NCBI RefSeq assembly: GCF_039555335.1
Contig: NC_092635.1
Location: 49,372,052 to 49,436,051, forward strand
Direction: 5' to 3'
DNA length: 64,000 nt
DNA from: Amphiura filiformis
Lineage: Eukaryota > Echinodermata > Ophiuroidea > Amphilepidida > Amphiuridae
In this document: in pieces, positions 33,965-46,600 of the stretch
Layout: the number at the start of each line of letters is the position of its first letter
Numbering within the stretch: the first letter of the stretch is position 1
Notes under the pieces: model-generated
What the model saw: the letters and a program-made list of their open reading frames with translations, nothing else
What the model was told of the DNA's origin: nothing
Databases searched by the model: none
Program-made: the position numbers and the translations under genes

Positions 33965-34987
33965 TATATCATCATCATCATCATCATCAGTCGGCTGCGG
34001 AGCAAGCGACTACAAGCTTTCTCCAACTATTGCGATCTTGGGCAAGCGAAACAATTTTGTTTGGCTGCAACATCCCTTCAGTATCTCCCATGAGGTGTTG
34101 GACAGTGTGCGCGGCCGTCCCGGTTTCCTCTTCCCATGTGGTGGAATATAGAGGGCATATTCTTTCACAGGCTCGTCGTCTTCAAGACGCAGTAGGCCCT
34201 ATATGGCCCAGAAATTTGAGTTGATGAATCTTGACTCTGGCAACCAGTGGAGTGGTGTTGGTCATATTGTAGACGGTTTCATTTGGAATCCGATCCACAC
34301 GCTTGATGTTTTTATGACTCTGTAGCAAGATGTTGCACTGAGGCATTGATCTTGTTTTCCATGTCCTTCGTGATTACCCATGACTCACACCCGTCATGCC
34401 CGTACAGAAAGACAGTAACACAAGTTGTCTCAAACAGCTTGATTTTTGTTTCGATTGGCAGGGATGGGCTTCTCCAAAGGCGTTCCAGTTTCCAGAAAGC
34501 TGCCCAGACGAGTGCTTTTCTTCTTTTTAGGTCTCCAGCACTTATAGCCCATCTTGGAACCCAAGTAGGGGCCTACTTGAAGTCTGTGACATGGTTGATG
34601 GTACTACCATAGACTTCAAGTGCTGGTTGGGCGTTACAATTTGCAATCATATATTCTGTCTTCGGTGCGCTGATGACAAGGCCTAGATCTGCTGCTGCAG
34701 TTGCAGTCCTAGTAAGCTGCGACTGGGCCCGGGCTGTGGAAGATTCCAACAGGGCAATATCATCAGCAAAATCCAGGTCATTCAGCATCCTAGCAGGATA
34801 CCTGCTTGACCGACGTGGGTAGGTAACCATAGTAACAATTCCAGCGTCAATTCCAGAATTAGAAGTTGATTTCTTCAGAAGGTAATCTACCAGGATAATG
34901 AACAGGAATGGTGCTAACACATCACCCTGAAGCACTCCAGTTGTTACTTGGAAAGGGTCTGAGATACTTCCATCTACCATAATATAT
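33965..34987 (-). pseudogene. 5'-truncated LINE reverse transcriptase fragment with GAT-repeat tail
   Basis: The frame at 34573-35007 has GVLQGDVLAPFLFIILVDYL and an intact FADDIALLESS catalytic block, followed by a thumb region. Further left, other frames continue with a C-terminal part resembling ATSCYRVI...WIGF and end near VACSAAD. Several stops and shifts break this part. The minus-strand 3' end is a short TGATGATGAT repeat at about 33965-33990, a tail type known in some non-LTR elements. The homology starts abruptly at VDG near 34987. The clade was not assigned. It matches the fragment at 58668-59700. Confidence 0.85.
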
Positions 34988-35320
34988 AACACAATCAAAT
35001 AAATCAAACATAAACAATTTAAATGTCAAGCTACAATATTTCGTCACTTATGCAACTTTCATGCTGCAAAGATATAAAAACAAATATGCGCAAAGCAATT
35101 GTAACCTCATTTTTTTGTCATTACGAACTGTTTATCTACAAGAAAGTTTGAAGTTATTGCACTTGTTGCGTTCGTGGTACGTTCATCAAATTGTTGCGTC
35201 GAGAACTGACATGACTCTGAAGTTGGCTGCAAGTTCCCTTTGAACTGCTGCAATATTTGCAGCTGAACCTCTGCAGCTGAACAGCCATTTTGGACGTCTG
35301 CTTCGTGCTATGCATCTATA

Positions 35321-35904
35321 CTGCGCCAATAAAGTATCCTTACACTTGGAAAAATAATCACAAAAAAATAAAAATCATTGAATCCAATGTGACCTCAAGA
35401 AGTAAAGTTACAAGCAATTGAATAGACGAAGATCCAGTTTTAAAAGTGACAGACTGGCCTATACAAGGCGCAAAAAGATTCCAACAAGCACAATAAAGAG
35501 ACAGTTTCTTCAATGAAGGGTTATTTAAAGCAGTTTTTATTTCAGTTTTTACTTCTCTGTACTTTTCAAAACTTTCATTTTATTTGTCAGTTCTTTTGTT
35601 TCAGTTTTCTTTTGTTCCTTTTGTTTTAAATTAAGGCCAAACGCATAAATTAGCCATTCACCACTCTCAAACCAGATTTGTGGTCTGTGGAGTTTTGAAT
35701 AGGCCAGTTTGTCACTTTTGAAACTGGACCTTCGTCTAATCAAATACTTGTAACTTTACTTCTTGAAGTCACATTGGATTCAATGTGGTGTCATAATGTG
35801 CAGGATGAAATAGCGCATCTATTAAAAAACAAATTTATTCCAATATGGTTCAGTTTGGAAATTGTTAGTATTTTTCCAAGTGTAAGGATACTTTATTGGC
35901 GCAG
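35321..35904. mobile_element. Fold-back MITE, 584 bp, TA target (mariner-like)
   Basis: CTGCGCCAATAAAGTATCCT then TACACTTGG pairs with its inverse at the right end. Long inner arms share AAGTAAAGTTACAAG and GGCCTAT. TA flanks it at 35319-35320 and 35905-35906. Frames inside are palindrome read-through. Confidence 0.8.
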
Positions 35905-35906
35905 TA

Positions 35907-36735
35907 TTATATTCGTCTCAGCATCTATTCGTCACACTTCTGAAGTTGTGAAAGTTGTTCGTATGAGAGTTATGGTAGGTTTCGGCGGGACTCTACGTTC
36001 GATTTTGACCATTCGCAGCTCAAAAAGACCCCCTTCACTTGTTCGCAGCTCTAAAAGATCCCCTTTTACCGATACGCCGTCAGCACCCAAAAGCCCACCA
36101 CCGTCAAAATTCCGAGGAGAAATTTAATGTGCCCCCCCCCCACTAGACTGAGATTGCACTTTCCTTTGATGCCGAATTAGGAAGGTAAATGCTAACTGGG
36201 TGGTCATTTAGTAGCTTTTATACCCCGCCCAGTAATTATTTTGCCCGCCCAGTAAATTAAACCTGTCCACTGCCCAAAAATGCCCATCCAGGAAATGATT
36301 TTGCCCACAAAAAAATTAGGCACCATATAATTTATTATCATCACACTATAAAGTAGCCTACCATGATGATTGTATGGAGCTGATAGGCTCATCTTCTGAA
36401 ATCAATGGACTATCTATTTAAAAGTGATATGTTGGAAGTTTGAAACATTTACCCATTTTATTCAATTTCAACTTCAGAGCAGGAATAAATATCACACAGA
36501 ACATGTTTATAGGAAGCTATGAAATCAACAATTTCCACACAAAACCTGAAAACTAGTAGCTACTAGTTGAAAAGGGTCCACCGTCCAAGTTTGGGAAAAA
36601 TAACAAAAGGTCCATTTTGAGGAGATGTGATAAAAAGAGCCATAATGTCCTTACATCCAAGCCGATTTTTTTCGAAAAAACAGGTGAACATGTAAATACA
36701 TTTGGAAATCCAAACGCCTGAATGACATTATTAAA
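35907..36735. other. Intergenic, nothing recognised
   Basis: No supported gene or repeat boundaries. A small patch near 36015-36070 repeats TTCGCAGCTC and AAAAGA words. Confidence 0.4.
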
Positions 36736-36738
36736 TTA

Positions 36739-37007
36739 GGGACCTTTCACAAACACTTGTTAGGGGGCCTGATGCAAAAAAAGTGTGGGGGGGGGCTAAA
36801 ATATTTGGACCCTCCTAAGGGGGGCCCTGAAAAAAAAAAAATGACCATGGGAAAATTGAGTTTATATGCTTTTCTATAAGGGTGACCGGATGACCCATAA
36901 TTTTCACGTCAAAAAAAGGGGGGGCTGAAATTTTTGAGGTCTTTAAAGGGGTGGGGGCGAAATTTTTTTTGCATCAGCCCCCCTTACAGGTGTTTGTGAA
37001 CGGTCCC
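36739..37007. mobile_element. Harbinger-like MITE, 269 bp, TTA target
   Basis: The ends GGGACCTTTCACAAACACTT and GTGTTTGTGAACGGTCCC are inverted repeats. TTA flanks it at 36736-36738 and 37008-37010. The interior has G runs. Confidence 0.75.
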
Positions 37008-37047
37008 TTACTGCTACCCACCCAGTGAATTCTTTTTGCTGGTTTAA

Positions 37048-37654
37048 GGGATCTGGAATGAGCGTTTTGACAGTATTTTTTTGTGGGACATGAGAGCACC
37101 TCAGACGTATCGAATTGCATTCTAAATACGAAGCATGTCTTTCTGATATCATATAATTTTATTTTTTTGAAATTCACGATATAATACAAATTTTATGACA
37201 AATTATTAAAATTTGATATTTTTCAAATTTTTGATATCCTCAAGGTATATTTTATAAATCTAATGATATATTCTTTGTAGCTGGGAGGAAAAGCCGACGA
37301 TCAATTGAAAATTTTGACCTTTCATATTGATGATATGGATTTTTTTCCCAAAAAGAGTTTTGGGGAAAAAAATCCATATCTTCAATACGAAAGGTCAAAA
37401 TTTTCAATTGATCGTCGGCTTTTCATCCCACCTACATACACTTTAAGTATAAATTATCAGATTTATAAAGTTTACTTCGAGTGCTGTTAAATATCAAAAA
37501 TATCAATTTTTAATGATTTGCCATAAAATGTGTATTACGTTGCGTATTTTCAAAAAATCAAAATTACTTGATATCAGAAGGACATTCTTCGTATTCAGAA
37601 TGCAATTCGATATGTCTGATGTGCTCTCATGTCCCACAATAAATACCCCTTCCC
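37048..37654. mobile_element. Long fold-back TTAA element, copy 2
   Basis: This is homologous to 13488-14105 along its full length, flanked by TTAA at 37044-37047 and 37655-37658. It has the ends GGGATCTGGAATGAGCG and ACCCCTTCCC and the same central TTTCCC-loop palindrome. It lies 40 bp from a Harbinger-like element. Confidence 0.8.
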
Positions 37655-38221
37655 TTAAGGTCACACAAAAATTAAATTGCCAACTCAGTAAATTATCCTT
37701 ATTAAGGTCTACCTCCCTGTGCCGAATTGATTTTGGACATGCCATTCATAAACTGTTCCAACAAAATAAGGGACATTCCTAGTCCGGGGCGTTGCAACGG
37801 CCTCAGGGTCCCATGGACAGGGAGCAGTGTGGGCCCTTTTAACATCTCCTTTATCCCCCATCATTTTCGCTTTTGCTCGGGCCCCTGGACTTCCTCCGCG
37901 CTGTCCACCCGCTTGCTACACCCCTGAAATTTACTATGCCTAGCCCGGGATCCTAGGCTCTTATTGTGACATTTTCTACAGGCCACCCGCTCTTACTGAT
38001 TATATAAATTTTTTCCCCAAACAAATGTATTCTATCAACACTATATGAATAGCTTTTTTATAGTCAATAAATACACGATAAAATCACTAGGTTATTAATT
38101 TGTATCATTTAATGGTAAATTAACTTAACCAATCTTGTGGGAAATACATGTATCCAGAATTACCTTAGATTGAATAACATGAACACTTACTAAAACCCAG
38201 CAAGCACAAAATGTTCTTTAA

Positions 38222-38448
38222 AGAGGAAGCCCCACCAGAGCACTTCTTCTGGGATGAACCAGACCTGCCTGGTTATCAAATTAATCAATGTCATTGTTCT
38301 CTGTGAATTTTACAGGTGCTAAATTGATGCAATAACATAAATATCAATCAACACCTGTCAAATTCAGAGGTAACCTTGTCACTGATTAATTTCATAACCA
38401 GGCAGGTTTGGTTCACCCCAGAAGAACTGCTCTAGCGGGGCTTGCTCT
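38222..38448. mobile_element. Palindromic TTAA MITE, 227 bp
   Basis: AGAGGAAGCCCCACCAGAGC and its inverse GCTCTAGCGGGGCTTGCTCT are flanked by TTAA (38218-38221, 38449-38452). The arms continue through GAACCAGACCTGCCTGGTTA to near the centre. Confidence 0.75.
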
Positions 38449-38810
38449 TTAAAGTTGAACCATACATCTGAAAATTAACCCAGTAACATTATTTTATGAG
38501 GACAGATTAGTGACATTCACCCACAAGACAGGGATTTTATTGCAACATATCCCACAATGCAAATTGATTCTGGTGACCTTCAATAGCAGGGGTGTAAACT
38601 TACATTTATGCAGAATAAGTGTAAATTCCTAGTGCATTCCTAGCCCTATTATCTGAGATTGAGATTTCTAAGTTGCTATAGGTATAGTATAATCAGGAAA
38701 GTCGAGAAAGCAACTTTCCTGGTATAATGTTACAACTTTACCACAGACATTCCAAAGTGGACTGGTCAATGTTGTTTCTCCTTTAAAACGTTTATTCAAA
38801 ACGTTTTAAT

Positions 38811-39300
38811 GGGCTATTCCAGATAAAACATGCACCCCCCCTATAGAGGGCAAAATATGTTTTTTCTAAAATGTCTGGAATTCCAAAGCATACTTGAGGA
38901 AGAAACCTGGATTTCCGGCCCTGTTTAGTGCATGTAAAATCTGGAAATCCATGGAGGGTATAGAGGGTTTTTAAAAATTGTCAAATAAAAGTTGGAATTT
39001 TCAATTGACTTACCAAAAAAAATCTGGAATTCCATCGCCCTCTATAGAGGGTTTCTAAAAATACCCAAATAAAAAGTTGGAATTTTTCAATTGACTAGCA
39101 AAAAAGTCTGGAATTCCATGGAGGGGTATAGAGGGTTTTTAAAAATTATCAAAAAAAAGTTGGAATTTTCAATTGACTTACCAAAAATAATCTGGAATTC
39201 CATCGCCCTCTATAGAGGGTATCTAAAATTACACAAATAAGTTGGAATTTTTCAATTGACTACCAAAAAGTCTGGAATTCCATGTTAGGGTTTTTAGAGT
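38811..39300. repeat. CTGGAATTCC-family element with internal tandem repeats
   Basis: It starts GGGCTATTCCAGATAAAACA then TGCACCCC, a terminus also seen inverted at the right end of 48490-48880. The interior repeats a unit of roughly 90-100 bp containing TCTGGAATTCCAT, CCCTCTATAGAGGG and TTGGAATTTTTCAATTGAC about four times. The right terminus is missing. Confidence 0.65.
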
Positions 39301-40030
39301 TATTTTAGGCTTGTATAGGTGTTTATTGTTCTAAAGGTTTCATTATATTTGCTTTATTTATTCCAAGTCATCTATGATGTTTTACATGTATAGGCCTAAT
39401 ATAGGCCCACCACCAAGGCGTGTGTTTGGCAGTAACGTACGCAGGTTTTCAAAGTCTGGTTCAGGGGTCTCGATTCTCTGACTGTTTTAAAATTTAATAA
39501 CCAATTCCCCAGTTTCCCCCCGATTGGGTGCATTATTTCCCCGAACTTTTTGACAAAGGGGGGGGGGGCACATCCCCCTGTCCCTTTGCGCATGCCACTG
39601 GTATTGGTATCCTAGGTAACCACTAAAATTAAGCTTCTCTTTTGTGAAGGGTTGCTGTCCTCCTTACGGGTTTTCAATAACAAATTATATGTGGTATGTA
39701 GGCCTACTAGTTTCTATATTAGGCCTAAAAATGTTTGATTAGCGTAACATTATTTTAACATTCTTGTTAAACGGGGTCTTTAGGTCCATGAACTGAACCA
39801 CACAAAGGGACGCATACTCTGTCGGCAGCACACATTTCGAACTAGTATAAAAGGATTGTATTGCGAAACTCAGTTTCTTGCTTCAGCTCTTTCTAAAAAT
39901 TCATTAGGGCAAAATTCTTTCTTTATGTCCTTAATTATTCTTTATTTATTCCTGTTCTTTCTTTCTTGAGGCCTAGATCCTTTTTTCCCTACTTTACAAC
40001 TCGAATATTGTTGTATTGTCAATGGATATA
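39301..40030. other. Intergenic, little recognised
   Basis: A G/C patch at about 39520-39595 looks like the remnant of another element end (GCGCATGCCACTGG). No gene was seen. Confidence 0.4.
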
Positions 40031-40252
40031 CCGTAGAACGTTCGCCTAATGGCGCTATGGGCCCCTTTGATATAACTGGTATTTTAGACACAGACTTAAA
40101 GTGCCCTCCCACAAAAATCCCAGCAGCAAATAAGGGCATGCACATACCCTTAATTCTTGTTGTGATTTTTAGAGGAGGGAGCTCTCTATTTGTACATGAA
40201 ATTTACCCCAAGGCAATGGAGCTCATGTGCGCCATTAGGCGAACGTTTACGG
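40031..40252. mobile_element. TA-flanked MITE, 222 bp
   Basis: CCGTAGAACGTTCGCCTAAT then GGCGC pairs with GCGCCATTAGGCGAACGTTT then ACGG. TA is at 40029-40030 and 40253-40254, so it is mariner-like. Confidence 0.8.
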
Positions 40253-40254
40253 TA

Positions 40255-41499
40255 CATAAGAATTCAAACTTTCTTACTTTGGTTTGAGCTGAGACTAATA
40301 TACCTAAAGCCTCAAATGTTGTTTTTATATTAAATACATACCTGTATTTGAATGAAATAGATATATTTATAATAGGCTACATGATAAATACATGAAGACA
40401 TAGCAAGTAGAACGAGTGCGACCTTGTCGCGCCGATGGTGCTTATGCTAATTGCTGCAGTACCTTGTACTACGCAGGTGCTCCTTTGTTAAAGGGAATTC
40501 CCTGATTGGGGAGTGGACATCAAAGAGCTCATATCTAAATTTGTTGGGGACTGTTACTTTTGAAGTTTCAACGTCCGTATACATACGACATGTATGAATA
40601 AAATACGACATGAATAAAGTAATAATAAAGTAAGTGCACACACGTCTTCCAAATCTAGGTATATCAATTTAACACCCAGATTGGGAAGATGTATAGAGGA
40701 AATGGTCCTTTTTTTTATTTTTACCAAAAATAAATACATGTTGCATGGATCGAATGGTGCAATTAATAATACCTTGTCTGTGTCATGCTCATTTCTTCGA
40801 TAAAACAAAACAAATAACCACTCGTATCATACTGATGTCTGAGTGAGGATTATTATTTGAAAGGAAAATATTAGTTCACGACTGCACTTTCAGACCACAA
40901 ATTGACCCCTAACCCTAGTAAAAATCAAAATGCAAGTTTAAGAACTTGCAAGTTTTGGATTGGGAAACTTGCATGTATTTACTGCACTTGACTCACAAAT
41001 GCTAGTGTTTCGAACGCAATGCAACTTCTTTTCTAAAATTTGCAAGTTTCTTGAGTTTTCTTGAGTAAACACGACCAAGCTGAGTTGTCCACACTTGCGT
41101 TTTACTTGACTTTGTTTATGTAAATATATTCAAGGTTTTTGTAATTGACACCTAGTTCTTTCCTTGCCTTGTTATAGCTATTATTATAAGATGAGCTCAA
41201 AGTGTATATTTCTACATTTTGAGCTCAAAATATTTAATCAATGATAATAGGGATATACTAGTCTCAGGGATATCATATGTCCATACTATGATGCGCATGC
41301 GTTGTGTGTGGGGGTGTGGGCTGTGGGAGTGAGTGTGATGCTGTTTTTAACAAATAGGCCTATAAAAACAAAAACTTCGCACAAGCTAGAATGAAGAGTG
41401 AAGACCCAAGTCGGGCTGGGGATCACCATTGCAGGGGATGAACCTGTAGACCCACACCACACTTCGTAAATTCTCCCAGCCACATTTCCCTAATATAAT
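40255..41499. other. Intergenic, nothing recognised
   Basis: No gene or repeat was supported. AACTTGCAAG-type words near 40930-41050 recur but form no clear array. Confidence 0.4.
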
Positions 41500-42221
41500 A
41501 TGAAATTTAAAAAAAAAGGAAATTCGGCAGAGGTGGGGCTCGAACCCACGCTGCACCGCTATCATGTAGGCCTATACAGTATCGACATAATATTACCAGC
41601 GCCTTTACCATGTTCACCGCTCGGCCAACTGACTTGTTGGAGCCATCTTGAAAATTTGAACATATAATCACAACTTCAATTACTTCATTACTTCAACATA
41701 CCACGTGACAAGCAAAGATAGACATTCCATATTTTGGAATTGTATCTGCTTAAAAACATAAAATGTGTAGAGCTACCATTATTAATATTGTTGAATTCTC
41801 AGGCGCATACAAACAATACGAGGGGCGTATGATACATACACAATTGATTTCGTGCATGCGCGTGCTCTGCAAGGTAGTCAGCCTACCATTTTTCTTCTTA
41901 AGACGGTCTGGATTCGTAGTCCACGTAGGTCCCCAAAGTTCTTTCAATATTAAAAGATTAAATTCCCATAAAGACGAAACAGTAATCTTTAGTGGGGACC
42001 TAGGTAAATTTTACATAAAATTTCCGCCATCAATTCAGTGTTAATTTTTATTATTCAGAACATATTTTGGCGTATATAAAATTGAAATTAAATTCTCTGC
42101 TTCCTAAACCACATAAACTGAAGCATGATTGGGTATCACGAATCGTTATATATGATGTACAGTTAATTTTCAAATATTCTTTTACACATATGATGCTTCA
42201 GTTTTTACACAAACAAGAATT
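41500..42221. repeat. Long dispersed repeat, copy 2, left part
   Basis: This is homologous to 2740-3350 and begins with the tRNA-like block. It is interrupted after CAGTTTTTACACAAA, and the match resumes at about 43350. Confidence 0.6.
41525..41636 (-). other. tRNA-like sequence (Leu/Ser type), probably not a functional tRNA
   Basis: The minus strand contains the A-box-like TTGGCCGAGCGGT followed by AAAGGCGCTGG, and the B-box-like GGGTTCGAGCCCCACC, in the right order. The distance is about 30 nt longer than in a normal long-arm tRNA. I could not form an acceptor stem between the expected ends. A tRNA-derived retroposon head or tRNA pseudogene fits best. Confidence 0.5.
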
Positions 42222-43349
42222 TGTCTTTAAAAAAGACAAGTTCGCGGATCAGGTGTATAGTACATTGTACTTTGAGCTATACTTTGGTCTAACATTTAAT
42301 ATTCATATCTAACCTACTCTGCACTTATTCGACAATAAATAAGTGATATGAGGCTTAATAATGATACCTGTGTCTTGACTCTGAAAAACAATATTTTTTA
42401 AAAACCTCATTTTGCATTTATTTTTTTAAGCCACCTCGGAAGCCACCTACAGGATCTCATTTTGCATTTAGGGTTTTTATTGCGTTGCAAAGTAGCAAAA
42501 CTTTCTTTATATATGGCCCAATTCAACAGGTCTGATTTCTATAATGAGGTGTCACCGGGTTTCATGAGATAATAATACCAAATCTAAACACCATGAAATT
42601 CAATACATCACGACCAAGCTCACATTGGGCGCCCATTCCTTTTAAAGGAATTTTATTAAGCCACCTACAGGAAACAAATTTGGCTATAAACTACGAAATA
42701 TAGAGTCTAATAAATAAATAAAATGAAATGAAAATTGTACATGTATGCAAGACGCCTTATCACTAAAGTAAACAAATTACACAGCCATTTGCTAATGCTA
42801 GCTTTTGTCAGGGTCAGGGATATTTGTCTCATAGTCCTGCTTTTATGAACACCAATATTATACATGGGTTATTACAAGAGTCAATAAACATTTGACCAAT
42901 TAACTATAGATAATGGACTTAGTTTTATGCAATGTAGTTATATTGAACTTTTTCTGAAGTAAGTCGCCTGCTGCATAGTTTTCTATACAGATGATATGTT
43001 TACTTTGTGATTAGGCCTGACCATGACCTGCTAGTTTGATTAAACAATCAGTTATGTGTATTGTCAGCATGTGATGGCTATAAGCCAATTGCAAACATAT
43101 TTATAAAAAAAAAAGGCTGAACAATGTCTACACTGAGCAGACTCTTTGCTGGGTTTAAGGGCTAAATAGTAAGTTGTCATGTGGGGCAAGATTAGATAAA
43201 GGCATACAAACTAGGGTATGAGATATTAGGAATTATTTCTTAGCCTCTTAACCACAGGGTTGGGCTAAATAGCTATTCAAGACACAGGATATGTAAGGGA
43301 TGAACTGTGCATATGAGATGTGGGGGCAAATGGCATCATTTCACTGACG
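42222..43349. other. Block interrupting dispersed repeat copy 2
   Basis: About 1.1 kb is present here but absent from copy 1 at 3350. It contains a small hairpin (TTGTCTTTAAAAAAGACAA) at its left end. No terminal inverted repeat or target duplication was identified, so it may be an insertion here or a deletion in copy 1. Confidence 0.45.
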
Positions 43350-43425
43350 TGAAAAAATATTTCATTGAAAACCCTCCCACTCAGCTATTTTAAAAAGGTA
43401 ATCAGGCTTCCTCAGCATATCACAT
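43350..43425. repeat. Long dispersed repeat, copy 2, right part
   Basis: TTCATTGAAAACCCTCCCAC then AAAAAGGTAATCAGGCTTCC matches about 3350-3405. Confidence 0.65.
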
Positions 43426-45356
43426 GAGTTATGGTATTATTTTGCGAATTGCCCCTTGGTACTTTATGGAGGGGAGACTTTTATTTAAATATAAAGGACG
43501 AGTGGCCAGTATTCGGTAGGGTCTATATAGCTTTACAAATTCAGAATCTTGCAATTATGATTTTAGAGCCAAAGGGGTAACTATATATTATAAAATTATA
43601 AAAGGTTAGAAAGTCAGTATTAAAAGCAAGTCGGTAAGATACACCTCTACACTACAGGCTGCACTCCATAGTAGGCCCACAGCTAAAAACTACACTGACA
43701 GAAAAAAAACTTAAAAAGAGGAGAACTTTTTATTTTTATTTTTTTCTACAATGCAAAATTGATCATTAAGAGGAGGAAGCAAATTATATTGCCAATATGT
43801 TAACTTTAATTTTCCACTTTTATGCAAGAAATAAAGAAGATAAAAATTCCTTTAAAAGGGAAGCCAGCTTCAATGCAGAAGAGGTCTTGTAATTAGTTTG
43901 GGTGGAAGGCATTTTTAGGATCACTCTTTTTTATGATCCATCATGTTCCATGACAGTCCACCAATGCAAACCAGGTGGTGGTCGCATTGCATTTTCATCG
44001 TCAACAGTGTAATTGAATGGGATTATTTTGACAATTTAAAACGCTTGAAATTTTACAAACAAATAGGCCTATATGTTAATAAATAATATAAATACAAGCT
44101 AAAACCATGGGATGGGGGTTCGATAATGAACCCCACAAAACTAACCGAGTATTTGGAAAATGCCATACGGCCGGGTGGTTTCATAAGCTGCCGGCTCTAT
44201 CATGCCATTCGCCGCTTGCACCAAACCATCAATGATAAGAACATGCACACAGAAAAACCAAACATTAACTCCTATAACTTCCTGTCAACTCGTTAATTAA
44301 TTACTCCAATTTGTTCTGTCTTTTTGTCTTTTATGCCTTTTAGGCTACCCTTAGTTCATTATTAATATAAAGAAATACACTGCAGTTTTTAGTTAATTAA
44401 CTGCCATCCTACTTGCCTAAATACATGCACATTAATTTTATATTAATTTATATATTAATTCGCAATTTATACATAGCACATTATAAAGTGTATAAAGACT
44501 GATATTGTTCAATAGGCCTACATGTATATCAAGTGTACTCATATCAAAAATAGGCCCTGAAATTACATCGAATTTTTCCTGTTGAAAAAACAAAACTGAT
44601 GTTTAAGATATCAGTTTAATAAATGACATTTTGAGTCATTTTTATCCATAAAACGATACAGGATATAGGATATTTTTACTTTGACTTTTAGGTCCATAAA
44701 GGTTTTAATCATGTTATCAATACACTCACATCTCATGCTGTGCTGATCTCCAGGAGGTCTGCAAATGTAAATCTAAGAACGCCTGATAACAAGGATACTG
44801 TCATTTTCTTTCGTTGATATGCTGTAGAAACTATTATAGGCCTGGCATATAACTTTTAATGTTATATTTCCTTCAAACCATAACTTTTAAAATTCTCACT
44901 CGTTTTCATTCGTTGAAACGGCAAAACATACTTTCTTTTTTTACAAATCGAATAACAGGTCTTACATATATTTTCACCATAAAAAGTTCCGCACAGTAAT
45001 TCAAACCAATGCTAGTACCCCGTAATCTCTTTAGCATCTCCGAATTAGATAGCCAGCTCTTAGCTGGCGAAAATCAGAATCCCTCAAAGGGACAGGGACA
45101 ATAAAATGTTTGTTTGTTGTTGTTGTTTTGGCCAAATAATTATTTTATTGTTTTGATTACGTTCGATAAATTTGGTTTTACCATAGACCACTTATCTTTC
45201 CTATTTTGGAGGTTGATGAAATGATGATAAAAGACATAATGTATGATTTTGGTAAAATTTTAATTGTTCTTCTTTTTTGTCAAAAATTACTATGATTACA
45301 TAATATTACTACTACTAGTAACACTTTTCTGTCAAGGGGGTCTTCTGATCATTTTA
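43426..45356. other. Intergenic, nothing recognised
   Basis: A/T-rich with no supported gene, palindrome or repeat over 1.9 kb. Confidence 0.45.
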
Positions 45357-45408
45357 ACCTGAGACTAGTAAACCAACAGTCTCAGGTTTACTAGTCTCAG
45401 TTTTAACT
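45357..45408. repeat. Hairpin
   Basis: CTGAGACTAGTAAACC and GGTTTACTAGTCTCAG form a perfect 16-bp stem. Confidence 0.75.
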
Positions 45409-45614
45409 AAGCGAAAATAATGAGGTAAAAAGTAAAAAACCGACTTAGCCTCTTAACTGTGGAGCTTTGGGGATCCCAGTTTTATTATAAAACTCTAAAT
45501 TTTACTTTGGGGCTTAGTCCTTTACATGGTATTTCAGATAGCATTGGGCAATTACAATCATGTAAGAAGTGCAAATTTGAGCAAAATATGTAGCAAATGA
45601 TAGCTTTACTATAA

Positions 45615-45875
45615 GGGACCGATTGTTATTTACGACAGGGGGGAATGGGTGTTTTGGCAAAAATATCGACAACAAATTTCGCGTTCCCCCCTCGCGTCCG
45701 CAAAAAAATTTCGCGTTCCCCCTTGTTTTCCCAATTTTCTCCATTTAAAATTTAACAATCCCCCCCTCCTGGTTCAACTAAAAATTTCAGGTTCCCCCTA
45801 AGACCCCCACAAAATTTCGTGTTCCCCCTAAATTTACCCATTCCCCCCCCCCTGCCATAAATAACGATCGCTCCC
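45615..45875. mobile_element. Harbinger-like MITE, 261 bp, TAA target
   Basis: The ends GGGACCGATTGTTATTTA and TAAATAACGATCGCTCCC are flanked by TAA (45612-45614, 45876-45878). The interior repeats TTTCGCGTTCCCCC on one side and its variants on the other. Confidence 0.8.
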
Positions 45876-46216
45876 TAATTAATACCAGAAGATGGGAGAA
45901 ATATCTCTTCTGCTTATCAAGCAGACCCCCCCCCCGATCCAAAACATAGCCTGGAGTGACTGTGAAGACTGCATGTATTATAAACACAAGTGTGTATAAC
46001 TTTGTTTGCCAAGTTAAGGAACCTTTAATGTGTTTGAAGAGCATAATTATCTTTATCCATGGTTAAACAAACAACCATGAACAAGATCTTGTTCTGTTAC
46101 ATGTACTGCTCTGTAGTTAAAGTTTGGCAAGTTTACAGTTTCATTTGATTTTGTTTACTTACGTTTTTTAATTTCCATGTGTCATTCAACCTTTTTATTA
46201 TCACTCGGCATGCAGG

Positions 46217-46600
46217 CAGTAGCGTAGCCAGCGGGGGGGGGGCAGAGTGCCCCCTGACAAAAAAATGAGAGAGAAAATCAGGAGGGCAAAGGAAAAGAAA
46301 AAGGGCAAGGAGCCCCTTTTCTAGCAAAATTCAGGGCCAAAATAGTGTAAAATACAAAAATTTTCCGCGCTACGCGCGCAAATTGTAACAATAAAGCCCT
46401 TTTTAGCCGGATAATGGGCGAAAATAGTGTAAAATACCATTTTTTCGCACTAATCGCGCGCACATCACTCCCAATAAGGCCCTTTTCGGGAAGCTCGAAG
46501 ACATACAGTCTCTATGTATTGTATGATGCAACTGCAATTTTTTTCGTCTGTGCCCCCAAAATTTTATTTTGCCCCCCCCTGACCAAGAAAGCTGGCTACG
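46217..46600. mobile_element. MITE with GTAGCCAGC ends
   Basis: CAGTAGCGTAGCCAGC then a G run and GAGTGCCCCCTGAC pairs imperfectly with GCCCCCCCCTGACC then GCTGGCTACG. The interior has two copies of AATAGTGTAAAATAC and a GCGCGC patch. The outermost right bases differ, so the boundary and duplication are uncertain. Confidence 0.55.

Noticed and set aside
41525-41636. A functional tRNA-Leu or tRNA-Ser gene
   Set aside because: Box-like words are present, but no acceptor stem pairs and the spacing is too long.
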